A stretch of DNA of 64,000 bases from G963701675 sp963701675. Its GTDB lineage: Bacteria > Planctomycetota > Planctomycetia > Gemmatales > Gemmataceae. The notes under the pieces are model-generated. The model was given only the letters and a program-made list of their open reading frames with translations. It searched no databases and was not told the origin of the DNA. Below, piece by piece: positions 51,943 through 60,899 of this stretch (positions within the stretch are counted from its first letter, which is position 1; the number at the start of each line of letters is the position of its first letter). A program made the translations under genes and the position numbers. Location of the stretch: the NCBI GenBank assembly GCA_963701675.1, contig OY969623.1, forward strand, positions 3,100,001-3,164,000, written 5' to 3'.

Positions 51943-52663
51943 TTAGCGGTACGAGAAGGACCGGAATTGACGGAGATAGCGACGTAACAAAGGTCAGAGT
52001 ATCAAGCAAATGTGTCTTATTCCCCAAAGGTTCTTCGCGTACGGTCTCACTTAGCTGAGTTCCGGATCCGATAAAGTCTTCCAAAAGTACAATTCGGCGA
52101 AGGGGCACGCTTTTCTTGTTGGCATCGGTGCGAGTGTGCATGAAGTCCAGCACTCGCGCCCGATCGCCGAACTTTGTCAAAGAGAGCCAGTCAGGGCGAA
52201 ACGCGATCCCTCCGATGTGATTTGCATGATGGAAATCGCTAATCTGCATGCTATCCGTGAAGGGACAATACCACGTGTGGTCATGTACTTCTTGGGCCAG
52301 TTGGTTCTGAAGCGACGCGTTCGTGAAGTCCAGACCCAACTGCTCGACTATCCAACTGATGATGGGCCCGCGCAGAGCGACCTGGTAAAGTTTGGCAAAT
52401 TCACTGCGGCCGAAGAACGCGATGTGCTCAGCAAACTCAAACAAGACTCGCTTATCATCCTCATCTGCGAGGTTGTCGATCCAACCACGGAGCCTTGTCT
52501 CGTAATCCGGAAACGATGGCCCCAGCGTCGGGATGTATTGTTGGTAGTGCGTACTATTGAGGAAGTCGAGCCGCTCGTGTAATTCATTAAATGTCCCTCC
52601 GAAAGACGTGAGCTTGCCATCCAGGTCCCAGCGTACGACTGTCTGTGCGATAGTTTCTGGCAT
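51878..52663 (-). CDS. phosphoribosyltransferase-like (PRTase-CE type) protein, N-terminal part
   Basis: 261 aa from ATG 52663. An earlier in-frame start at 52957 is antisense-like sequence within the methyltransferase gene. The motif RRIVLLEDFIGSGTQ (189-203) is the PRPP-binding loop (hh-(E/D)-D-x-x-x-(S/T)-G) of type I phosphoribosyltransferases. FPDYETRLRGWIDNL and FHHANHIGGIAFRPDW are earlier conserved blocks. The domain lies between a DNA methyltransferase and an ORC-like ATPase, which fits the PRTase-CE family of bacterial conflict systems, proposed to make or modify nucleotides as a toxic or signalling reaction. The C-terminal 95 residues are in another frame. Confidence 0.7.
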   Translation of the reverse strand: MPETIAQTVVRWDLDGKLTSFGGTFNELHERLDFLNSTHYQQYIPTLGPSFPDYETRLRGWIDNLADEDDKRVLFEFAEHIAFFGRSEFAKLYQVALRGPIISWIVEQLGLDFTNASLQNQLAQEVHDHTWYCPFTDSMQISDFHHANHIGGIAFRPDWLSLTKFGDRARVLDFMHTRTDANKKSVPLRRIVLLEDFIGSGTQLSETVREEPLGNKTHLLDTLTFVTSLSPSIPVLLVPLIVCPDGAGYIRACPTTAKFSL

Positions 52664-52682
52664 GTTTCGAGATCTATTTTCG

Positions 52683-53900
52683 TTAGAAAAGTGCCTTTCG
52701 GATAAAGTCGGCAAGACAACGTGCCATTGGGGGCGGTACGGCGTTTCCGATAAGACGGAAGGTGCTTCGGGATTCGTTCGGGAACTCAAACCAGTCAGGG
52801 AAACCTTGAAACCGGGCAGCCTCGCGCACCGTAAACGCGCGATTCTCCGTGGGATGGAGGAAATACCACGGATCACCGAACCGGGTGTCCACCGTTGGCA
52901 CGACTTCGTCTGATCGTAGCCTCCGAAATTTGCCATTGAACGTGTGGCAAAGGTCATAGTAGCAACCGAGGCGGCGAATGTACCCGGCCCGCTGAAGCCG
53001 TTGCAATAGCGGGGTAACTGGGATGCGCAGGTGACGAGTTAGCATTCTCGCGGAAACGGGGTCCGCGTCTCCATTGTCCCGGCGCCTTTGGCGTCGCCGT
53101 AGGCGCAGCAACACGCGCAATAAGTTTCGCTCGCGCGCTGACGTGTTGCCAAATACTTCCGCAATATCCCACGTATGAACCGACCTCGGTCCTTCACGCA
53201 CGTTAGAGAGCTTCTGCCCTGGGCCGATTCTGTTGGCTATTTTACTCAACTTACTGCCAGGTTCGAGGTACTTTGGAGTGTGATTCGGGAGACCTTCGAC
53301 GGATTGAATGGCAAGCGCAAGCGAGTGGCCGTGTCGGGTCGGAAGAATTGGTAGAAGGTTGCTGCCAGTATTCCATGCCAACATGACCATCCGCGTTCTT
53401 CTCTGCGGGACGCCCATCTGGCTTGCTTCGCATCGGAGCTCAAGCGCTGAATAGCCGGCGTCGCGCAGAAGCTGCAGAAGGTAGTTCCAGTATCGTTTTT
53501 GGCGCCCCGCGATGACACCCACGACATTCTCGACGAGAATCACTTTGGGGCGTATCCGCAGAGCGATGCGGCCAGCAGTAACAAGAAGATCATTACGGAC
53601 GTCCTCAGGATTTCGTTTTCCGAGAGTGGAGAAGCCCTGACAGGGCGGCCCGGCAAGCACCAAGTCGCTTCCCTGAAGTGCGTCAAACGCAATTTGGTTG
53701 CGGGATAAATCCAACAAGGTGGCATCGCCGAGGTTCTGTCGATAGGTAACGACTGAAACGGGGTCCGAGTCGAATGCCGCACGGCACCGAAAGCCTGCCT
53801 GGATGAACCCCAGATCGAGTCCTCCACAGCCGCAAAACAGACTGACAAAACTTGAGTGAGTTTGCAAAAACGCGTCCCCGTGCGCAACGCACATAGTCAT
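52683..53900 (-). CDS. dcm: C5-cytosine DNA methyltransferase
   Basis: 405 aa. FVSLFCGCGGLDLGF (motif I), PPCQGFS with the catalytic Cys87 (motif IV), ENVVGV (motif VI), QRRTRM (motif VIII), then a variable region with an HTH-like DPVSARMLTRHLRIPVTPLLQRLQRAGYIRRL, and FTVREAARFQGFPDWF with GNAVPPPMA (motifs IX and X). It transfers a methyl group to C5 of cytosine in a set sequence. No restriction nuclease is coded beside it. Instead it heads an operon with the PRTase and ATPase genes and pairs with Vsr. Recognition sequence cannot be predicted. Start ATG 53900 or 53894. Confidence 0.9.
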   Translation of the reverse strand: MTMCVAHGDAFLQTHSSFVSLFCGCGGLDLGFIQAGFRCRAAFDSDPVSVVTYRQNLGDATLLDLSRNQIAFDALQGSDLVLAGPPCQGFSTLGKRNPEDVRNDLLVTAGRIALRIRPKVILVENVVGVIAGRQKRYWNYLLQLLRDAGYSALELRCEASQMGVPQRRTRMVMLAWNTGSNLLPILPTRHGHSLALAIQSVEGLPNHTPKYLEPGSKLSKIANRIGPGQKLSNVREGPRSVHTWDIAEVFGNTSARERNLLRVLLRLRRRQRRRDNGDADPVSARMLTRHLRIPVTPLLQRLQRAGYIRRLGCYYDLCHTFNGKFRRLRSDEVVPTVDTRFGDPWYFLHPTENRAFTVREAARFQGFPDWFEFPNESRSTFRLIGNAVPPPMARCLADFIRKALF

Positions 53901-54205
53901 ATCGACGATAACGCGATCCTTCGCTTTCTCAGTGAACCTTCTAAGCGACCGCGCGTCCCCGAGGCGGATTCATTGATGGAATTGACCAGCGCAACCGTGA
54001 CTGCCAAACGTCGTATCGCAGATGTACCGCACAGCTCGGGGTGGTCAGGTCGGCGGAAGAACGTCAATCCGGGCACTTCGCCACCTGCCACCGGGCTTGA
54101 GGCTCCTAAGGGTCATATCGGCACCTCGTTCCTGTGGGTGATTTCCGACATTTCGGGCACGCGCCCGTTTTTGAAAGACCGTTCCGTTTGATCTGAAAAT
54201 AACGG
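53901..54205. other. intergenic region upstream of the methyltransferase
   Basis: About 300 bases that must carry the promoter of the leftward defence operon. No ORF, hairpin or motif of note. Confidence 0.4.
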
Positions 54206-54790
54206 TTACGCCACGAATTCATGTCGAATTGAGAGCGGCATCCTGGGCGGGGCGGTGTTCGGTAAGTGATTCTTAAGGTCGCGGTCCGTCAGTGTATGAA
54301 CAAAAAAGCGGGCCAGAACAGGACCAAGCCAACGTCGCTGGCTGTGCGATCCACGTGGGCGCCGATCTCCGATACGCGCCCGGCGACGGTCTGCATTGCA
54401 GTGGCGAGATGTACGGAGCGGGAACATCCATGCTTGATTTGGCGCGTGCTGGTAGGCCGGCACTTCCTCCTCGCCTTGTTCTTTGTGCCGCAGCCTCGGC
54501 TTTCGGACACGCAGCTTGCGATTGGAAAGTTGCACAACACCGGACTGCTGACCGTGCCAGCGAATCGCTCCTTGAGCTTTGCCCTGATGCTTGGGTCCGG
54601 CAATTTCCTGAGCAGAGAGTTGCAACACTGCTTCGATGGTTGCTCGGCCCGTGACGTCGATGACCTGATCGATGGCAACTTGGGCCGTTTCGATGAGCTC
54701 CACCATCGGCAACAGAAACTGTCCCTCCTTCTGGAGGAATTCCGCCAATGCGCGGCTGTCTTTGCGGTCGGCGACCTGGTACTCTGACAT
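54206..54790 (-). pseudogene. transposase N-terminal fragment (IS256/mutator-like)
   Basis: From ATG 54790: FLLPMVELIETAQVAIDQVID, LSAQEIAGPKHQGKAQG and AIRWHGQQSGVVQLSNRKLR then RVRKPRLR resemble the N-terminal region of mutator-type transposases. After EVPAYQ (about 54440) the frame becomes Arg-rich nonsense, and no DDE core follows. It cannot transpose. Left as debris between the methyltransferase operon and the NTPase fragment. Confidence 0.55.
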
Positions 54791-54895
54791 GCGAGCGGCT
54801 CCTTTCGGAAAAAGTTCTTTGGTCAACCCGATCCTATCGGATCGGACCGACCGGAGCCGCTCGTTTCTTAACCTTCAACTATCGCTGGGACATGC

Positions 54896-55195
54896 TCATA
54901 ATTCGATCCGCCTCACGGTATGAACATTCATCTGACCGCATGAGCGCCGCAAGGCAGATTCAAAGCGGCCAAGCTCGTTGTCGATAAACTCGCGTCTGAC
55001 AGTAAAGACAATATTGCAGCCCAATTGGCCTGCGGCATTTGCGAGTTCGGAACAGCTTTCAGCCGTACAAAAGAGTCGGTGTTCGTCGAGTCCGTCGAAA
55101 ATGATAGTCTTGCGCCCATGCTGTTCTCGAAGCGCATTTGCCATTGCCTCCACCACATAGGGTCGCTCCCTTTCTGAGCAGACTACGGTTGAATT
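54896..55195 (-). pseudogene. STAND/AAA-type NTPase fragment
   Basis: The frame reads CSERERPYVVEAMANAL, then GRKTIIFDGLDEHRLF, a good Walker B with DGLDE, and later GCNIVFTVRREFIDNELGRF, the arginine-sensor-like strand of STAND ATPases. No P-loop and no ends are present; an upstream TAG at about 55220 closes the frame. Such ATPases are common in anti-phage systems, so this is probably the relic of one. Confidence 0.5.
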
Positions 55196-55395
55196 GAAAA
55201 ACCTGGTAGTGGGCTAACTTAGCCCACTGCCCGGTTTCAGTACCAGTCGGGTGGAGCATGAAGTAGCGTGGACACCCTCTGAATCGGAAAACGCGAGCCT
55301 CCGAGGCCGCGTCGTTAACGGGCCATGTCTTGCCTTTTTCGCGCGGGTTTCCATCGACGTATGGTACGCGCTTGGCGTGGCGGCTCGCGAAAATG

Positions 55396-56329
55396 TCACT
55401 CGCTTCGCCGATATGTTATTTCCATCACCTGTAATTCTCTGTCGTTAGGGCCGGTCATAAAAATCGTGTCAACAAAGGTCTCCACGCCTCTAAACTGTCG
55501 AACGATCCGATATCGCACTGGTCTGGCGTCCGGGCCCGGCCCTGTGCCACTCATTGTGAGAACCTTCTTGGCACCATCATAGGTGCCATCGAGAACCAGC
55601 GGTGTGTTCGATGATGAATCAATCCAGACTTCAACATATTTCTGCTTATGCGGATCATAGGTCTGAAAACTCCTACCTTGCACGCGTTGGCCAGCCACTT
55701 CGTAAACAGATTCGCCGGCCAACCAATGTTTCATATCCATCGTATAAGTCGTCTTTCCTTTCCCCTCGCCCTCGCCTGCCCTAAACGTCACGTCCCACTT
55801 CCCAACAAGTTGTGCGAGGTACTGGAGTTCAGGCAGCGGCTGCACATCCGTCGGATTCTCCATTTGAAAATCCAGCCGAATCCTCCTTGTAACTTGGTCG
55901 TCCGGCAACTGCATTAGTATGCAATGAAGCTTCTGCTTGAGAGGCAATCGCTTGCTGATGGCAGCATCTGCGTATTGGCTATCGGTCAGCAAGACTACGT
56001 GAATCTCATTTTTTACGCCGGGAGCGCCTGCCAGCGACTTCAGCGCAGGAACCTTTTTGGACCCGTGAAAGCAAACATCGAAGGGGTCGCCTTCTTTCAC
56101 TTTGAAGGTGAATGTACCTTTGTTTGGATCGGAGGTGATCGGGTTGGGCAAGATCGGCGCCATGTTTCGGTATGCTTGGATCGAAACATTGCCGAGCGGC
56201 TGGTACTTACCTGTGTTATCGAGCGAATATGTGACGCCACTCACGGTGATACCTTGCGCCGGCCCGCGAGGCAAACGCGAGCACAAAAGCAGCGACAACT
56301 AGCGCTCGGAATATCGAAAGTATAGTCAT
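55396..56329 (-). CDS. secreted protein with C-terminal DUF1579 domain (frameshift in signal peptide)
   Basis: The main frame covers 55396-56298 (300 codons). Its C-terminal half, YLAQLVGKWDVTFRAG, YDPHKQKYVEVWIDSS and GPGPDARPVRYRIVRQ, is a DUF1579 lipocalin-like domain that may bind small molecules. The N-terminal part looks like a carboxypeptidase-regulatory beta-sandwich. A fine signal peptide (MTILSIFRALVVAAFVLAF) lies in the adjacent frame from ATG 56329, and that ATG overlaps the stop of the upstream gene as ATGA, so one base has been lost near 56275. The intact protein was exported. Confidence 0.65.
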
Positions 56330-57009
56330 CTTTGGCGCCCCTTGTTTTTCGACATCACGTCATTTCCCTGCCACTCGAATCCAAAGACCTTTTCAGGATT
56401 AAAGTCGCGTTCTAGCATGCTTTTTGACGTGCTCGCGTCGAGGGGAAAAACCACGGCAAGCAGCCGATAGTGCGATTCGTGCGATGGATAGTCACCGACT
56501 TTCACATTCTTCCCAATTGTAGCCAGTCGGATGTTAGGAAGTTGTCCGTCTCGAACGACATAGATCCCCAAAAACGCATTGAAGTTGCCATCGGTTACGG
56601 CGAGTGACCGCGGGCATTTCCAGATCTCGTTCGATTCAAAGACCGCGAAGTTAATCCCCGCCAATCCGTCTTCGCTCACAAAATTACTCGCCCTGCGGCC
56701 CCTGTTCAGGTTTTCCAGATCATGCGGAGTCAGGAGTAACGACATCGGCACTGTGCCGTCCACAATAATACGAGCTTGTTCATACCGTGTGCGGTCTTCT
56801 GGCCGAGCCGCATCCAGTACTTCTACTCCGAGCTGCGTCCACGCGATTTGCGGTGTTGACCGGGAGGTCCACTCATTCCAACACCAAACGCCGATGCCGG
56901 CCAGGAAAATCAAAACCAACGGCCACAATCGCACAGTCGGTGAGATCGTCCCCTTTTTCTTTGCCTTGGAACCGACGAACAGCAAAACTAACGACAGTCC
57001 GCCGACCAC
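56326..57009 (-). pseudogene. membrane protein, 5' end removed by IS21 copy 2
   Basis: 227 codons to the stop at 56326. The remaining N-terminus shows a hydrophobic piece (GGLSLVLLFVGSKAKKK) and a membrane span (WPLVLIFLAGIGVWCWNEW), then a periplasmic domain with ELGVEVLDAARPEDRTRY and TSKSMLERDFNPEKVFG. The only start left, GTG 57009, lies 4 bases from the IS end (57014), so the true start is gone. Coupled to the DUF1579 gene by a 4-base overlap. No family known to me. Confidence 0.65.
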
Positions 57010-57013
57010 GAGC

Positions 57014-59524
57014 TGTTAACGGCGGAGCAAAAGTGAGGCGCTCGGCGGTCGAAAAGTGAGGCGCTTGGTCAATTATGGTACAGGGTGGCGGCTCCTTGGG
57101 TAGTGTTTAGGTCTTGGAATCCGTTCGACGTCGGCGTTTGGCATCTTGCAGGCGATAACTCTCGCCGCTGGTTTCGATAATGTGGCAACGATGCGTCAGG
57201 CGATCGAGGGCCGCGCCAGTTAGCCGTTCGTTGCCGAGTACCTCGGTCCAATTCTCAAACGGCAGGTTCGTGGTCAGGATGACACTCGAACGTTCGTAGG
57301 CCGTGGCGATCACGTCGAAGAGTAGTTCGGCGCCAGCCTTGGTGGCCGGCACGTAGCCCAACTCATCGAGAATCAACAGGTCGAGTTTGGACAAGTGATT
57401 TCGAAGACGGAGTAATTGCCGGTCTTCATCCGCTTCCCTTAGGGTGGTGATCAACTCGGTCACGCGCCAGAAGCGTACTCGCTTGCCCTGAGCACAGGCG
57501 GCCATACCCAGCGCCGTGGCCAAGTGGGTTTTGCCTGTGCCGCTGGGCCCCACCAGCAAGATGTTCTCTCGACGGGTCAAGTAGTCGCCACGGACCAGGT
57601 CGAGGACGAGCGGCTTGTTCACGCTGGGACGGGCGGCGAAGTCGAATTGGTCGAGCAGCTTGGCGGTGGGGAAGCGGGCCGCTTTGAGTCGTCGCTCGGC
57701 TGCCTTGCGTTCGCGTTCGATCAGTTCCAATTCGCACAGTTGCAGTAGGAACGTCAGGTGGTCCGCATTCGTGGCTGCGCAGCGCTGGGCCACCTTCTCA
57801 CACTCCGTCAGGACAGTCGGGAGTCTTAGGGCCTTGAGATGGTGCTTGAGCAGTACCGTGCTTTTGGCTTCGGTGGGAGTCATGAGCAAGGCCCATCCCA
57901 CGAGAAGAGCCTGGTAGGCGGACACGTCGGTGGGCCTTACCCGCACCGTTTGCAAGTGCGGTCGCCCGTCGAGACGAAAGAGATCGACCGGCCGTTCGGT
58001 TCGGTGTTCCACGATCAGTCGAATGCTCTCGGGATCGATCACATCGATGTCGAGCGCGTAATCGACGGCATCCGCCAACTGCGCGAGAGAAAACGTCTCC
58101 AACAGGCGTAGCACCCGAATGAAGGCCTGCGTCCCGTATCCGGTCGTGTCGGCCGCTTCCAGGCGTCGGCGGAGCAGGCCAAAGCAGTCGGGTAGTTTCC
58201 AGTGTTCCAAAGGTCGGGCATAATCGAATCCGCCCGGCTTCCGCTCCAAGAGCTCTAGATAGTGCAGCGGATCGAAGCGGAATTGCTTGTGGTCCCAGCA
58301 GCGCTCGTGCCGGGCCACCAGCCGGTCCTCGTGGACCACGCGAACTTCATCCACGGTGGCGATAACCGTCAACCGGCGGTGAGCGTAACGTGTCGGCACG
58401 GAGTAGGAATTGGTGTCAAAGCGGATCAGCGACAACGAATCGGCGGCTACCTGGGTCAGCCGTCGCGCTTCGAAAGGTCGGGACGGCAAAGGCAGAAAGG
58501 CCGCCTGATCCTCGATCAGCAACGTGGCGGATGTTCCGGACTTGCCTCGGACCGGCCGATCCAGGTCCTGTCGGCAACGCTCGACCAAGAGCGCGTTCAA
58601 CGCTTCCAGGGAAGGAACCGAAGGCACTGGCACCAGGAAATTCGACCGCGCATAGTCGAGCAACCGTTCGACGTGTCCCTTCTCGTTGGGCCGACGCACC
58701 AGACAGAAGTGAGGCGTAAAGAGATAGTGGCTTTGCAGGCGCTGAAACGCGCGCGTCACCTGCCGCTGGCGCCTATCGGTGATCCGGGCCACCGCCGTTC
58801 GGGCATTATCGTAAGCAATCCGCCGCGGCACGCCTCCGAAAAACGCGAAGGCCCGTTTGTGTCCCTCTAAGAAAACCTCGGTGCATTCGCGTGGAAACAC
58901 CTGGCAGAACACCGCATTCGCGTAGGGCAAGCTCAGAACGAAAAGCGCTACCTTCGTAGGCACGCCCGCCACTACGACCTCCGCGAATCCGAAGTCCACT
59001 TGGGCCTCGCCGGGCGGATGCGACAAAGGGAGGAACACCTCCTGCCGACCTATCTTCAACTCGCGAACGACGTCTTTGACCGTGGTATAGCCACCAGTGA
59101 AACCGTGTTCGGTGCGCAGTCTTTGCCAGATGCGATGCGCCGTGTGTCGCTGCTTCTTTGGAGCCGTCTTATCGGCGTCGAGAATGGCGTGGATGATGGG
59201 CAGGAACGGTTCGATGGTCGGCCGTCGCGGTGGCCGCGTCCGTCGATAGCCGGGCGGTTCTACATGGGCAAGAATCTTCCGCAGCGTCAACCAGTGGATG
59301 TCAAAGTGCCGGCAGGCCTGACGTTTGCTCAGCTCGCCCGTCAAGACCTTGCGGCGGATCTCAGTCCAGCGTTCCATGTCGGCGTACACCTCAGTGCCTC
59401 CATGCAGATCTGGGTGATAGAGAAAACCCTATCCTCTCAGATTGCCGGAGTGCACAGTTGTGCGCCTCACAATTCGGTCGCCACCAGGCCCGCCGAGCGC
59501 CTCACTTTTGCTCCGCCGTTAACA
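57014..59524 (-). mobile_element. IS21-family element, copy 2 (single fused IstA-IstB frame)
   Basis: 2511 bp, ends TGTTAACGGCGGAGCAAAAG and its inverse, the same as copy 1 apart from one terminal base (GAG-C versus GAG-T). No target duplication: left flank is the cut membrane gene, right flank is the inside of an element-2 copy. It therefore sits at a deletion end point. Confidence 0.9.
57107..59389 (-). CDS. istA: fused IstA-IstB transposase (copy 2)
   Basis: 760 aa without internal stop. Residues 1-500 form IstA (HTH, integrase core with HPPGEAQVDFGFAEV and RIAYDNARTAV), and 510-760 form IstB (LLKHHLKALRLPTVLTECEK, GPSGTGKTHLATAL, LDLLILDELGYV, VILTTNLPFENW). The usual istA stop/istB start overlap is lost; a Met in VGWALLMTPTEAKS could still serve as an internal IstB start. 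This is unusual for IS21, where the two are separate proteins. It is also the intact reference for the frameshifted copy 1. Confidence 0.85.
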   Translation of the reverse strand: MYADMERWTEIRRKVLTGELSKRQACRHFDIHWLTLRKILAHVEPPGYRRTRPPRRPTIEPFLPIIHAILDADKTAPKKQRHTAHRIWQRLRTEHGFTGGYTTVKDVVRELKIGRQEVFLPLSHPPGEAQVDFGFAEVVVAGVPTKVALFVLSLPYANAVFCQVFPRECTEVFLEGHKRAFAFFGGVPRRIAYDNARTAVARITDRRQRQVTRAFQRLQSHYLFTPHFCLVRRPNEKGHVERLLDYARSNFLVPVPSVPSLEALNALLVERCRQDLDRPVRGKSGTSATLLIEDQAAFLPLPSRPFEARRLTQVAADSLSLIRFDTNSYSVPTRYAHRRLTVIATVDEVRVVHEDRLVARHERCWDHKQFRFDPLHYLELLERKPGGFDYARPLEHWKLPDCFGLLRRRLEAADTTGYGTQAFIRVLRLLETFSLAQLADAVDYALDIDVIDPESIRLIVEHRTERPVDLFRLDGRPHLQTVRVRPTDVSAYQALLVGWALLMTPTEAKSTVLLKHHLKALRLPTVLTECEKVAQRCAATNADHLTFLLQLCELELIERERKAAERRLKAARFPTAKLLDQFDFAARPSVNKPLVLDLVRGDYLTRRENILLVGPSGTGKTHLATALGMAACAQGKRVRFWRVTELITTLREADEDRQLLRLRNHLSKLDLLILDELGYVPATKAGAELLFDVIATAYERSSVILTTNLPFENWTEVLGNERLTGAALDRLTHRCHIIETSGESYRLQDAKRRRRTDSKT

Positions 59525-60021
59525 CCTTGGGCCAGGAACTGATCCGTGCCGGCCGCAAGATCTACTTCTGCACGTGCAGTCTGTTAGTGCAGGAACTACT
59601 GGTAGCCAAGCGCGACTTGAAGCTAAGCAAAGTGTTGAAGCGCCTCAGCGCCTTCGATGCCTTGATCATCGACGACATCGGATACGTTCAACAGAGCCGG
59701 GAGGAAATGGAAGTGTTGTTCACGCTGTTGGCGGAGCGGTACGAACGCGGCAGTGTGTTGCTCACCAGCAACTTGCCGTTCGCCAAGTGGGAAGTGATCT
59801 TCAAGGATCCGATGACGACCGCGGCGGCCATCGATCGACTCGTACACCACAGCGTGATCCTGGAACTCAACATTACCAGTTACCGGCTGGAACAGGCCAA
59901 GAAAGCCATCGAATTGGAGACGAACTCAAACGACGCGGCTTCGCGACCGGAACCGGTCGCCCCAGGGAACCCTGGGGATTCCTAATTGCCGCTCATGGGG
60001 AGACGTAGTTGCCGTCGATCA
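59525..60021 (+). mobile_element. right-end remnant of IS21 element 2
   Basis: 497 bp, apparently identical to 47366-47862, including the 3' half of istB (with FDALIIDDIGYVQQ) and the TG...CA right terminus. The left part is replaced by IS21 copy 2. Its right end joins the 3' end of the sigma factor gene, which ends inside it. Confidence 0.85.
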
Positions 60022-60682
60022 GACGCACCCCTCTAGCTCTCGCTTCAAGTTGGACGGCGCCTGCAGTCCCGCGCGAGATTCGTGTCCATCGATCGCGAAT
60101 CATGCCACGTTTCCGCTCGATGGTGCGACGAGAGTACTTGAGCAAGTCCGCGATCTCTTCATTCGTGTAGCCTGCGAGCAGCAATAGGGCGATCTTTCGT
60201 AGAGGCTCCGACAAAGATGCAAGACTCCGTTCAAGCTCTTCAGTTAGCGCAACTGCCTCCGCGGGCGAAGGTTCTCTCGCTTTCATCTGCTCGAATGCCC
60301 ACGGCGGCGCGAATGAATCATCTTCCTCGTTCACATTCCATCGCTTGACACGCCGAATGTCGCGGCAGTCTTGGGTGTGGCGTCGTCCCACCGTACGTGT
60401 TTTGTTCAACGTCATCTTCACGAGCAGGGCCCACAAGTCGTCGCGGTCGCCGAGTTCAAAACGGCCTTGTTTCATCCGAATAAAGAAGCTCTTGAACATG
60501 CTCTGCGCAACATCTTCTCCGTCCTCAACTTGCCTTATTCGCGAATCGAGGTGCTGCTGTGCCAGCTCTAGTAACCGCGGAAAGAACCGCTTCCACACCT
60601 GGCTAGCGGCTTCATTCCGCTTGGCTGGGTTCGTTGATCTCAGACCGTGTATCAAACGTGTGACGGATCCTGCTGTGCTCAT
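59993..60682 (-). CDS. ECF-type sigma factor (planctomycete group), C-terminus altered by IS
   Basis: 229 aa from ATG 60682, which has GGAG seven bases upstream (the open frame begins at 60727). Region 2 (QVEDGEDVAQSMFKSFFIRMKQGRF, DLWALLVKMTLNKTR) and region 4 (SLSEPLRKIALLLLAGYTNEEIADLLKYSRRTIERKRGMIRDRW) are well kept. This is the planctomycete ECF group that usually accompanies a Ser/Thr kinase. The last nine codons, giving IDGNYVSP, come from the IS21 right end; the native tail is lost but both functional regions are complete. A kinase-associated gene lies directly upstream. Confidence 0.85.
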   Translation of the reverse strand: MSTAGSVTRLIHGLRSTNPAKRNEAASQVWKRFFPRLLELAQQHLDSRIRQVEDGEDVAQSMFKSFFIRMKQGRFELGDRDDLWALLVKMTLNKTRTVGRRHTQDCRDIRRVKRWNVNEEDDSFAPPWAFEQMKAREPSPAEAVALTEELERSLASLSEPLRKIALLLLAGYTNEEIADLLKYSRRTIERKRGMIRDRWTRISRGTAGAVQLEARARGVRLIDGNYVSP

Positions 60683-60899
60683 ACTCGTTCTCCGGTAATT
60701 GCTACCTTTTGTGCCATCGCGCCCCATAATTAGTAATCCCGGTTGACGGCGAAAAGCCGACAGTTATTTTTCCAGAATCGCACGATAATTCTCGACATGT
60801 GCGTCTGGGCTACGTCGTCAGACTAATGTCATGTGCCCCGTGTAGGCATGCTCCCATGTGCTTTTGTGACGATGACCAGTCCACGGACACAGCGTAATG

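Noticed and set aside
52664..52957. Extended N-terminus of the PRTase-like protein
   Set aside because: Lies inside the end of the methylase gene in another phase and has no homology; the ATG at 52663 is a better start.
48155..53900. Classical type II restriction-modification system
   Set aside because: No restriction endonuclease-like ORF lies beside the methylase; the neighbours have other folds.
59230..59985. 251-codon ORF crossing the IS21 copy 2 right end into the element 2 remnant
   Set aside because: First part is antisense to the transposase and only the second part is real istB; a chimera by position.
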